From an uncultured Collinsella sp. (lineage in GTDB: Bacteria > Actinomycetota > Coriobacteriia > Coriobacteriales > Coriobacteriaceae): 39,731 nucleotides of DNA. Under the pieces are notes generated by a model that saw nothing but the letters and a program-made list of their open reading frames with translations, was not told where the DNA came from and ran no database searches. The stretch spans positions 1 through 39,731 of the forward strand of contig UQIS01000025.1 in the NCBI GenBank assembly GCA_900541245.1, in the 5' to 3' direction. The position numbers were made by a program, and so were the translations under genes. The number at the start of each line of letters is the position of its first letter. Positions within the stretch are counted from its first letter, which is position 1. This document shows, in pieces, positions 32,654 through 39,731 of the stretch.

Positions 32654-34329
32654 TGAAGGAGCTTTCCGAGGTCCTGCAGGATTGGGAGGCCGTGATCGGC
32701 CTGGAGATCCACACCGAGCTCACCGCACTCGACACCAAGATGTTCTGCAACTGCAAGCTCAGCCACGATGACGAGCCCAACGCCAACGTGTGCCCGGTGT
32801 GCCTGGGCCTGCCCGGCGCCCTGCCGGTGCCCAACAAACGCGCCATCGAGAGCATCGTCAAGGCCGGTCTCGCCACCAACTGCGAGATCCAGCGCCACTC
32901 GATGTTCTACCGCAAGCACTACTTCTATCCCGATATGGCCAAGAACTTCCAGACCACGCAGGGCCCGGTCGCCTTTGCCATGTACGGCCACCTGGACCTG
33001 GACGTGACCGGTCGCGGTGCCGCCGAGCGCCCCGACTGCGCGTTTGGCGAGGCCGAGGCCCAGAGCCTGGCGAGCGCCTCGGCCAACGCCGAGGGCCTGT
33101 CCACGTCCATGACGTCGACCATGCGTGAGGGCAACCAGCGCGCCGGCCACCTGGCCAGCTATGACGCGTCCAACCTGCAGATGCCCGAGCGCCGCGAGGA
33201 CGGTTCCTACACGGTGCCCATCCGCATCCTGCGCATCCACATGGAGGAGGACGCTGCCAAGATGGTCCACGTGGGCGGCGCCGAGGGCCGCATTACCGCT
33301 GCGGCCGAGTCGCTCGTCGACTACAACCGCTGCGGCACGCCTTTGATTGAGCTCGTGACTGAGCCCGATCTGCGCACGCCCGAGGAGGCTCGCCTGTTTA
33401 TGGAGAAGCTCCGTCGCATTTTTGTGACGCTGGGCATTTCCGATTGCTCCATGGAGAAGGGTTCCATGCGCTGCGACGGTAACGTGTCGCTGCGTCGCCG
33501 CGGCGAGACCAAGCTGGGCACCAAGACCGAGCTCAAGAACCTCAACTCGTTCAAGAGCCTGCACGACGGCCTTGCCTACGAGATTTGCCGTCAGGCCGAG
33601 GTGCTCGAGGAGGGTGGCATCATCTACCAGGAGACCCGCCATTGGGAGCCCAGCCGCAAGCGCACCGTGGTCATGCGCGTGAAGGAGACGGCCGACGACT
33701 ATCGCCTGTTCCCCGATCCCGACCTGGCGCCGTTCGATCTGGACGACGAGTTCATCGACCGCTGCCGTGGCGAGATTCCCGAGCTGCCCGATGCCAAGCG
33801 CGACCGTTTTGAGGCCGACTTTGGCATTAAGGCTGCCGATGCCGAGCAAATCGCGGGCGACCCCGAGTTTGCCGAGTTCTTTGAGGCCGCCGCTGCTGGC
33901 ATGGCTGGCAAGGAGGCCCAGACGGTCGCAAACTTGCTGGTGAACGAGATGATCGCCTACCTTAAGGGCGCGGGTGTGTCGCTCGCCGAGTCCGGCATCG
34001 CGCCGGCTCAGGTGGCAGCTCTTGCCAAGCTGCTGGCGACCGATGCCATCAGCTCCAACCAGGCGCACGAGGTCTTTGAGGCCATGGCCCAGACCGGCGA
34101 CGACCCCAACAAGATCGTCGACGAGCGCGGTATGCGTCAGGTGAGCGATGCCGGCGCGCTGCAGCCGATCGTGGACGAGGTGCTGGCAAACTGTGCCGAG
34201 CAGGCGCAGCAGTACCGCGACGGCAACCAGAAGGTCATCGGCTTTTTGGTGGGCCAGTGCATGAAGGCGAGCCGCGGCAAGGGCAACCCGAAGCTCTTCA
34301 ACGAGTTGCTGAGAACGTCGCTCTCGTAA
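32653..34329 (+). CDS. gatB: Asp/Glu-tRNA amidotransferase subunit B with an internal insertion
   Basis: This 558-residue kinase-like subunit activates the misacylated tRNA with ATP. It has the zinc-type cysteines (FCNCKLS and VCPVCLGLPG), the MEEDAAKM motif, GTKTELKNLNS and a C-terminal YqeY-type tRNA-binding domain ending GFLVGQCMKASRGKGNP. It is longer than typical GatB (about 475-500). The extra length is mainly a segment of about 67 residues (121-187), rich in Ala, Ser and Glu, between LDLDV and IRILRIHMEED, where B. subtilis GatB has only a short hairpin. The insertion keeps frame and codon style, so it is a real protein feature. The ATG overlaps the gatA stop. Confidence 0.95.
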   Translation: MKELSEVLQDWEAVIGLEIHTELTALDTKMFCNCKLSHDDEPNANVCPVCLGLPGALPVPNKRAIESIVKAGLATNCEIQRHSMFYRKHYFYPDMAKNFQTTQGPVAFAMYGHLDLDVTGRGAAERPDCAFGEAEAQSLASASANAEGLSTSMTSTMREGNQRAGHLASYDASNLQMPERREDGSYTVPIRILRIHMEEDAAKMVHVGGAEGRITAAAESLVDYNRCGTPLIELVTEPDLRTPEEARLFMEKLRRIFVTLGISDCSMEKGSMRCDGNVSLRRRGETKLGTKTELKNLNSFKSLHDGLAYEICRQAEVLEEGGIIYQETRHWEPSRKRTVVMRVKETADDYRLFPDPDLAPFDLDDEFIDRCRGEIPELPDAKRDRFEADFGIKAADAEQIAGDPEFAEFFEAAAAGMAGKEAQTVANLLVNEMIAYLKGAGVSLAESGIAPAQVAALAKLLATDAISSNQAHEVFEAMAQTGDDPNKIVDERGMRQVSDAGALQPIVDEVLANCAEQAQQYRDGNQKVIGFLVGQCMKASRGKGNPKLFNELLRTSLS

Positions 34330-34333
34330 ACGG

Positions 34334-34474
34334 GAACCCGGGAGCCCCAGCAGGGCGGGTGCTTCCTCAAAATTTCGAACAGTCCTGCGCAAGACGAAGG
34401 CCACATTAAGTGGCCTTCTTTGCGTGCGGAACTCATTTTGAGCAAGCACCCGCCCTGCCGGGGCTCCCGGGTTC
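34334..34474. repeat. 141-bp element with 40-bp terminal inverted repeats
   Basis: The left arm (34334-34373) and right arm (34435-34474) are inverted copies matching at 38 of 40 bases, beginning GAACCCGGGAGCCCC. The centre holds a separate terminator hairpin. The structure resembles a miniature inverted-repeat element or a cruciform-forming terminator region. No target duplication is evident. Confidence 0.75.
34396..34422 (+). terminator. Terminator of the gatCAB operon
   Basis: GAAGGCCAC (34396-34404) and GTGGCCTTC (34410-34418) form a perfect 9-bp stem with a 5-base loop, then TTTG. It lies inside the larger inverted-repeat element. Confidence 0.8.
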
Positions 34475-34522
34475 TATGACGACTCGGCCGTTCGGGTCAG
34501 GCGGGCTGATATAAATAGAGTG

Positions 34523-34554
34523 AATGGGCGCGCCGTTGGCGCGTCCATTTTTGT
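34523..34554 (+). terminator. Second terminator-like hairpin after gatB
   Basis: AATGGGCGCGCC and GGCGCGTCCATT pair with one mismatch around GTT, then TTTTG. It insulates the ATPase gene from upstream transcription. Confidence 0.7.
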
Positions 34555-34625
34555 GCGGGTGACAAAAGGACTGGCCCTTTGTCACATTGCAATAAATGTG
34601 ATGAAAGTGTGGCGAAATGAGCTTA

Positions 34626-34700
34626 AAACTTCCGTAAATGTGATAAATGTCACGTTTTACCTAGGGTAAAATGTGGGAAATATCACGTTTACGGAAGTTT
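34626..34700. promoter_or_regulatory. Nested inverted repeats in the leader of the DUF4143 ATPase gene
   Basis: The outer arms AAACTTCCGTAAATGTGAT (34626-34644) and ATCACGTTTACGGAAGTTT (34682-34700) pair at 18 of 19 positions. Inside lie TTTTACC/GGTAAAA around a TAG centre (34655-34671) and GTGA/TCAC (34640-34653). The whole structure ends eight bases before the GGAGG ribosome site. It could be an operator array or an RNA structure controlling translation. Confidence 0.7.
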
Positions 34701-34719
34701 CTTTGCGGGAGGTTCGGTC

Positions 34720-36084
34720 ATGCAGCGAGATATCATTGCCAAGCTTAACGCTTGGAAAGCGTCAGAATATCGTAAGCCGCTTATCCTTAAGGGGGCGCGC
34801 CAGGTTGGAAAGACGTGGGCGCTTAAGGAGTTCGGCCGAACCTCGTACCTCAATTTTGTGTATCTGACGCTCGAGGAGCCGTCACCTGGGGTACAGAGCG
34901 AGTACGCTCAGTTTTTCGAAGGTACGCGCGATCCTCGACGGATCATCTCAAATCTTTCCCTGGCACTTGGACAGCCTATCGATCCCGGCGAGACGCTGCT
35001 TATTATTGATGAGATCCAGGATTGTCCTTCTGCAGTCGGCGCCCTTAAATACTTCTGTGACGAGGCCCCCGAGTATCACGTCGCATGCGCAGGGTCTTTG
35101 TTGGGCGTTCGCTTGTCCCGTGAGACCAGCGCTTTTCCGGTGGGAAAGGTCGAGTTCATGGAGATGCGCCCCATGAGCTTTTCCGAGTTTCTGAAAGCCG
35201 AGGGCGCTGCAAACTACGACGAATACCTTGGCGGCCTGGATCAGATCGAGACAGTGCCCGATTTCTTCCATGTCCGTCTCGTCGAGCATCTTCGTCGTTA
35301 TTTTGCATGCGGCGGCATGCCAGAGGCTCTTGGCCGGTGGGCGGAGACGGGCGATATCGTTCAGGTCGATAAGGTGTTGTCTGATCTCTTGGATTCCTAC
35401 GAGCGCGATTTTGCCAAGCATGGTGGCCGTGCGCAGTTCGCCAAGCTTTCGCAAATATGGAACTCGATTCCAGCTCAGTTGGCGCGCGAGAACAAAAAGT
35501 TCGTTTGGGGTGCGGTGCGCGAGGGGGCTCGTGCTCGAGAATACGAGGATGCTCTGGAATGGCTTGCCGATGCTGGGCTCATCACGGCGGTTCGCCTTAA
35601 TGCTGCCGGTGGTGTGCCGCTCTCTGCGTACGATGACCTCAAGGCATTTAAAGTCTACTGTCTTGATGTCGGCTTGCTGCGCCGCATGGCAAGGCTGGAT
35701 GCGTCCGCTTTTGCCATCTCGGATGCGCTATTTTCGGAGTTCAAAGGTTCGTTCGCCGAGAACTATGTGCTTCAGGCATTACTTTCACAGTTAGATGCTG
35801 CTCCGCGTTATTGGACAAACGAGAAGCCGAAGCACGAAGTCGATTTTTTGATTCAAGTCGGAAACGAAATCGTTCCCGTCGAGGTCAAATCGGGAGAGGT
35901 CGTTCATTCCAAGAGCCTTAAGTACTATGCCGACAAGCATGCGGAGACGACTCCATTGAGGGTCCGCTACTCACTTAAGAACCTAAAGCTCGACGACGGG
36001 GTGCTCAACATTCCGTTGTATTTGGCTGATCGATCTGTCCCTCTTATCAAAAAGGCGCTTGATTGTGCACATCTTGACGTTTAG
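34720..36084 (+). CDS. AAA ATPase with DUF4143 domain
   Basis: This 454-residue protein belongs to the AAA_14/DUF4143 family, widespread in gut anaerobes but of unknown function. The ATPase core has Walker A GARQVGKT (25-32) and Walker B LLIIDEIQD (93-101), followed by ACAGSLLGV and the MEMRPMSFSEFL segment typical of the family. The C-terminal DUF4143 region ends with a nuclease-like HEVDFLI...VPVEVKSG pattern (about 376-397), consistent with a PD-(D/E)XK-type fold. The ATG at 34720 follows GGAGG. It is a single gene with lower GC content than its neighbours and an elaborate palindromic leader, suggesting acquisition. Links to defence or toxin function have been proposed for relatives but are not shown here. 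Confidence 0.85.
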   Translation: MQRDIIAKLNAWKASEYRKPLILKGARQVGKTWALKEFGRTSYLNFVYLTLEEPSPGVQSEYAQFFEGTRDPRRIISNLSLALGQPIDPGETLLIIDEIQDCPSAVGALKYFCDEAPEYHVACAGSLLGVRLSRETSAFPVGKVEFMEMRPMSFSEFLKAEGAANYDEYLGGLDQIETVPDFFHVRLVEHLRRYFACGGMPEALGRWAETGDIVQVDKVLSDLLDSYERDFAKHGGRAQFAKLSQIWNSIPAQLARENKKFVWGAVREGARAREYEDALEWLADAGLITAVRLNAAGGVPLSAYDDLKAFKVYCLDVGLLRRMARLDASAFAISDALFSEFKGSFAENYVLQALLSQLDAAPRYWTNEKPKHEVDFLIQVGNEIVPVEVKSGEVVHSKSLKYYADKHAETTPLRVRYSLKNLKLDDGVLNIPLYLADRSVPLIKKALDCAHLDV

Positions 36085-36148
36085 ATCCTGGGTGAGCTGA
36101 CGGGCGGCGGCTAATTAATCGCTCCGTTACGGCCAGGGAGCTTGGGCC

Positions 36149-37153
36149 TTAGCGATGCTTGCTTCGCCAAGCCGTGGGTGTCATGCCGGTGTATTGTTTG
36201 AAGGCTTGGGCGAAGGCGGCCTGCTGAGGGTAGCCTAGACGCTCTGCCACCTGCGCTATCGTGAGCGCGCTATCGGCCAAAAGGTCCTGTGCTCGCACCA
36301 TACGACGTCTGCGAATGTAGGCGCCCAGGGACTCGCCAGTTTGGGCCTTAAAGGTGGCGCATAGTTTTGAGCGGCTTGTGTAGAGCCTCTCGGCCACCTC
36401 GTTGATGCCCACGCGTCTGCCTTTGTCGAGCGCGCGCTCAATCATTGCTGTTGCTTCTTCGGCAATGGTTATGCTGACGCGTGTGTCTGCCGCCTGCCGC
36501 GCCTGCTTGTGGGCCGCGCGCGAACAGGCGAGCTCCGCGACCATGGTCTCCACGATGCCCTGCATATAGACACGTCCGCCTACGGTGCGGGCGCGTTCCT
36601 CGTTAATCCGGCGCAGCGTGTGGCAGATGGCAGACGTCGCTTCCTCGTGCCATGGCTCGGCAAACGCCTCAAAGATTCCCGCGAACTCGGTGGGATAGCG
36701 GTGCTCCAGTTCGTCAAAATATCCAGGCAAAAAGAGCACCGAGCGCGAGTGATAGAGCTGCCCCGCAAACAGCGGGCTTAATTCCTCGCCACAGCTATCT
36801 TGGATAAAGCTGCAAACGGCATTGTTTGGCCACGGTCCATGCGAGGGTTTAAGGTTCGCAGGCGTTATGCCAATCTCGGGCATGCATGTAAGTGTGGGCG
36901 CGCTGACCTCGCTCACGCAGGCGTATGGCTCGGGTGTGTATTCGGCCAGGTACATATCGTGCGTCGGGGTGATGAAATGCTCCATGACGATGCAGGCAGG
37001 GGAGAGAGGCATGATCCATGCGCGGCCGTGCGCCCGGTCGTTTGCCACCTCGCCGGTAAAGACGGCGCCCTTGCCGGAAAGCTCCAGGCCAAACTGCTCA
37101 AACTGTGGTGCATAGAGCTCGGTTATGTCGGTCGCGGCCCGATGCATTTTCAA
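36149..37153 (-). CDS. AraC-family transcriptional regulator
   Basis: This 334-residue regulator has an N-terminal sensing region of about 200 residues and a C-terminal double helix-turn-helix (about 235-334). The C-terminal region includes EVAERLYTSRSKLCATFKAQTGESLGAYIRRRRM and the second helix set IAQVAERLGYPQQAAFAQAFKQYTGMTPTAWR. It starts divergently from an ABC transporter pair of siderophore type. The same arrangement (AraC regulator next to two half-transporters) occurs in YbtA-YbtPQ of yersiniabactin uptake, so it probably controls the pair in response to iron or a siderophore. A GGAAAGGGA lies upstream of the ATG; an ATG two codons later is also possible. Confidence 0.88.
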   Translation of the reverse strand: MKMHRAATDITELYAPQFEQFGLELSGKGAVFTGEVANDRAHGRAWIMPLSPACIVMEHFITPTHDMYLAEYTPEPYACVSEVSAPTLTCMPEIGITPANLKPSHGPWPNNAVCSFIQDSCGEELSPLFAGQLYHSRSVLFLPGYFDELEHRYPTEFAGIFEAFAEPWHEEATSAICHTLRRINEERARTVGGRVYMQGIVETMVAELACSRAAHKQARQAADTRVSITIAEEATAMIERALDKGRRVGINEVAERLYTSRSKLCATFKAQTGESLGAYIRRRRMVRAQDLLADSALTIAQVAERLGYPQQAAFAQAFKQYTGMTPTAWRSKHR

Positions 37154-37267
37154 AAGCGTCCCTTTCCTTTGCGGAAACGTCCACGCCTGGCTCGATTGTG
37201 AGCCATGGCTAACATATCAATGATAAGTTTATTACGGTTAACTCTCAAGCCGTCAGAAAGGAATCTC

Positions 37268-39094
37268 ATGGCAAAGGGATCAAAAAGGGAAGGCGGCGGT
37301 ATCGGCGAGCTGCTTGCATATGCCGGCGACCGTAAATTCCTAACGTATTTGGGCATGGCGCTCTCGGCGCTCTCGCAGCTGCTGAGCTATGGCCCGTACG
37401 AGTGAATCTGGTTTGTCGCGCGAGACCTTATCGCTGTGGCGCCTAACTGGAGCGAAGCCACCGATATCGCGATGTATGGCTGGTGGGCCGTTGGTTTTGC
37501 CCTGGCAAGCATCGTAGTTTATTTCGTGGGGCTCATGTGCACGCACCTGTCCGCGTTTCGCTGCGCGTCCAATATCCGCAAGACTACGAGCGAGCACCTG
37601 CTTAAGCTGCCGCTTGGCTACTTTGACACGCACGCCACCGGTGAGCTGCGTCGTGTTGTAGACGGATGCGCCGCCTCCACCGAGACTTTGCTCGCGCACA
37701 TGCTGCCCGATATCGCAGGCGCCGCCGCCATGGTCGTGGGCTTGCTCGTGCTGCTTTTCGCCCTCGATTGGCGCTTGGGCGCGGCATGCCTCATCTCGGT
37801 CGTCGTTTCGTTTGGCGCCATGGCCACCATGATGAGCGGCAAAGGCGCCGAGTTCATGAAGGCCTACATGGGAGCGCTGGTCAAGATGAACAAGACCGGC
37901 ACCGAATACGTACGCGGCATCCCCGTGGTCAAGGTGTTTCAGCAGACGGTCTACTCCTTCAAGGCCTTCCACGATGCGATTGCCGAATACGCGGACATGG
38001 CACAAAGCTATGCGGGCACGTTCTGCCGAGGTCCGCAGGTACTCAACCTTACCGCGCTCAATGGCCTTGTGGCATTCCTGTTGCCCGTGGCGTTGCTGTT
38101 GGCGCCGGGCGAGACGGACTTCGCGCATTTTATGGCCAACTTCACGTTTTACGCGATATTTTCGGCCGTGGTGCCGACGACCATGACCAAGCTCATGTTT
38201 GTGGGCGAGGCCTCTCAGATGAGTGCTGATTCGCTGGCTCGTATTCGAAGCGTCATGGATTCCAAGCAGCTCTCCGTGCCCGCCCAACCCAAACACTCTG
38301 CCGGCAGCGACGTACGATTTGAGGATGTGAGCTTTACCTACGAGGGTGCCGAAGCACCTGCCGTTAGCCATGTGAGTTTCAGCGTTCCCGCGGGTAGCAC
38401 CCTCGCCCTGGTGGGTCCCTCGGGTGGCGGTAAATCAACCTGTGCAAGCCTGATCCCGCGTTTTTGGGATGTTTCCTCGGGTCGAGTGCTCGTAGGCGGT
38501 GTGGACGTTCGCGATATGGATCCGCACGAGCTTATGGACCAGGTCGCCTTCGTGTTCCAGACCAACCAGCTGTTCCGGCAAACACTTGCCGATAACGTGC
38601 GCGCCTCCAAGCCTACGGCCACTGACGACGAAGTGCGTGCGGCCCTCTCCGCAGCTCAGTGCGACGACATTGTGGCCAAGCTCCCACAGGGCATCAATAC
38701 CATGCTCGGTGCCGGCGGGGCATATCTTTCGGGCGGCGAGGTCCAGCGCGTGGCACTCGCCCGCGCGATCCTTAAAGACGCGCCCATCGTGGTGCTCGAT
38801 GAGGCCACGGCGTTTGCCGATCCCGAGAACGAGGCGCTCATCCAGTGCGCCTTTAGCAAGCTGGCGGCGGGTCGCACGGTCATTATGATTGCGCACCGAC
38901 TCTCGACTGTAGTGGGCGCAGACCAAATCGTGGTGCTCAACCAGGGCAGCGTGCAGGAGTCGGGTACCCATGCCGAGTTGCTGTCCCAAGAGGGCCTGTA
39001 TGCCAAGATGTGGGCCGAATACGAACAGGCCGCGAGCTGGAAGATCACTGCTGCGGCCGCGGATGACGCCGTCACGAAGGGAGGGGAGGCTTAA
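37268..39094 (+). pseudogene. ABC transporter half (siderophore-type) interrupted by an in-frame TGA
   Basis: Read through codon 46, this is a 608-residue half-transporter: six membrane helices, then a nucleotide-binding domain with Walker A GPSGGGKST, signature YLSGGEVQR and Walker B VLDEATAFADPENE, wording typical of YbtP/IrtA-type siderophore importers. The reading frame is broken once: after LLSYGPYE a TGA lies at 37403-37405, and the homologous frame continues immediately with IWFVARDLIAVAPNWSEA. A downstream GTG at 37436 could start a shortened protein lacking the first helix, but it has no ribosome site. The break may be a real mutation or a base-call error. The ATG at 37268 follows GAAAGGA. 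The next gene starts at the adjacent base. Confidence 0.75.
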
Positions 39095-39731
39095 ATGTTC
39101 GCCTCATTCCAAAAGAAGTATTTCCTATCCGATAAAGGCGTCGCCGGAGTAAAACGCGGCATTTTCTGGACCACGCTCACCAATCTTATTTCCATGGCCG
39201 GCATGGGCTTTTTATTCTTGGTCATGGCCGGCTTTGTCGAACATCTCGCCACCGGCGCCGACCTGCCGGATGCGCTGCCGATCGTGGGCGGCCTCCTGGT
39301 CTTTTTCGTGTTGCTCTTTGCCTCTAACTGGCAGCAGTATTACTACACCTACTGCATCTTTTACGAGGAGTGCGGCAAGCAGCGTATGGAGATTGCCGAG
39401 CGCTTGCGCAAACTGCCGCTGTCGTTTTTTGGTCGTCGTGATCTGGCCGATTTAACCGAGACCATCATGGGTGACGTCCAGGCCATGGAGCACGCCTACA
39501 GCCACGTGCTGGGAGAGCTTTGGGGCGCCATCATCGCAAGTGCCATTGTGTTCGTGGCATCGCTGTTCTTTTGCTGGCAACTGGCGATTGCGGCGTTTTG
39601 GAGCATTCCCGTGGCCTTTGCCGTGCTGTATCTAACACGCGGTCCCATGACCCCGGTGTTCGATCGCGTGCGTGCCGAGAAGGTCTTTTTTTTTTTTGTT
39701 TTTTTTTTGTTTTTTGGGTTTTTTTTTTTTT
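39095..39731 (+). CDS. ABC transporter half (siderophore-type), partial, cut by window end
   Basis: About 197 residues of a second half-transporter are readable, from MFASFQKKYFLSDKGVAGVKR through four membrane helices to FDRVRAEKV at about 39684. After that the sequence becomes a T-rich artefact that stays open only because TTT codes for phenylalanine, so the true partial gene ends near 39684. The ATG directly follows the TAA of the previous gene, after GGGAGG. It is probably the YbtQ/IrtB-like partner; the ATPase domain lies outside the window. Confidence 0.8.
   Translation, partial: MFASFQKKYFLSDKGVAGVKRGIFWTTLTNLISMAGMGFLFLVMAGFVEHLATGADLPDALPIVGGLLVFFVLLFASNWQQYYYTYCIFYEECGKQRMEIAERLRKLPLSFFGRRDLADLTETIMGDVQAMEHAYSHVLGELWGAIIASAIVFVASLFFCWQLAIAAFWSIPVAFAVLYLTRGPMTPVFDRVRAEKVFFFFVFFLFFGFFFF
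39685..39731. other. T-homopolymer run at the window end (probable artefact)
   Basis: The last 47 bases consist almost wholly of T with scattered G, inside what should be the membrane domain of a transporter. It does not resemble the GC-rich sequence before it and is best read as a low-quality contig end. Confidence 0.85.

Noticed and set aside
37403..37405. TGA as a selenocysteine codon
   Set aside because: Not at a catalytic position; the site is in a membrane segment of an ABC transporter, with no recognised insertion hairpin.
39685..39731. Poly-T stretch as a terminator or biological low-complexity tract
   Set aside because: Lies inside a transporter coding region and at the window edge; artefact is the simpler reading.

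Overview
This looks like chromosomal DNA from a high-GC Gram-positive gut anaerobe of the class Coriobacteriia, most likely Collinsella or a close relative. The evidence is a GC-rich codon style with frequent GTG starts, a GlnR-like OmpR-family regulator beside a type I glutamine synthetase homologue, a GatCAB amidotransferase operon, a MoaC-MobB fusion, and a sortase-assembled pilus cluster with LPXTG-like pilins. The genus is inferred from the sequence, not tested. No rRNA, tRNA, CRISPR array, integrase or transposase was recognised. The right end runs into a T homopolymer (39685-39731) that looks like an assembly or sequencing artefact, so the window probably ends at a contig edge.

Layout. 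280-3015: a GntR/FCD regulator, a LacI-type regulator, and a two-gene HEPN/MNT toxin-antitoxin module whose nucleotidyltransferase carries an N-terminal RelB/DinJ-like domain. 3149-5199: a glutamine synthetase homologue lacking several metal ligands, then a GlnR-like regulator; a GlnR-box-like site lies upstream. 5406-9324: an HtrA-type membrane protease and NAD-dependent DNA ligase (LigA). 9487-14813: a MATE exporter (minus strand) divergent from a two-gene heterodimeric ABC exporter. 15029-16066: a DUF559-like nuclease-fold protein bracketed by identical direct repeats. 16302-18660: moaA and a moaC-mobB fusion for molybdenum cofactor synthesis. 18924-21256: an MFS transporter and a Cof-type HAD phosphatase. 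21760-30501: a pilus locus with a large tip-like adhesin, two paralogous pilins, a duplicated small basic membrane peptide gene and a class C sortase. 30828-34329: gatC-gatA-gatB. 34720-36084: an AAA ATPase of the DUF4143 family behind nested inverted repeats. 36149-39731: an AraC regulator divergent from a siderophore-type ABC pair, the first gene broken by an in-frame TGA and the second cut by the window end.

How the genes work together. Pilins and sortase form one surface-fibre assembly system. GatCAB converts misacylated Glu-tRNA(Gln), and possibly Asp-tRNA(Asn), to the amide form. MoaA and MoaC make the first molybdopterin precursor. The GlnA homologue and GlnR-like gene look like a nitrogen-control pair.

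Intergenic space is rich in dispersed palindromic repeats. Family A has four copies of about 62-65 bp, family B five copies of about 33 bp, and family C two copies of about 31 bp. The most unusual items are the RelB/DinJ-MNT fusion with a palindrome at its promoter, the glutamine synthetase homologue with missing metal ligands, the repeat-bracketed DUF559 gene, and the duplicated small-peptide cassette inside the pilus locus.
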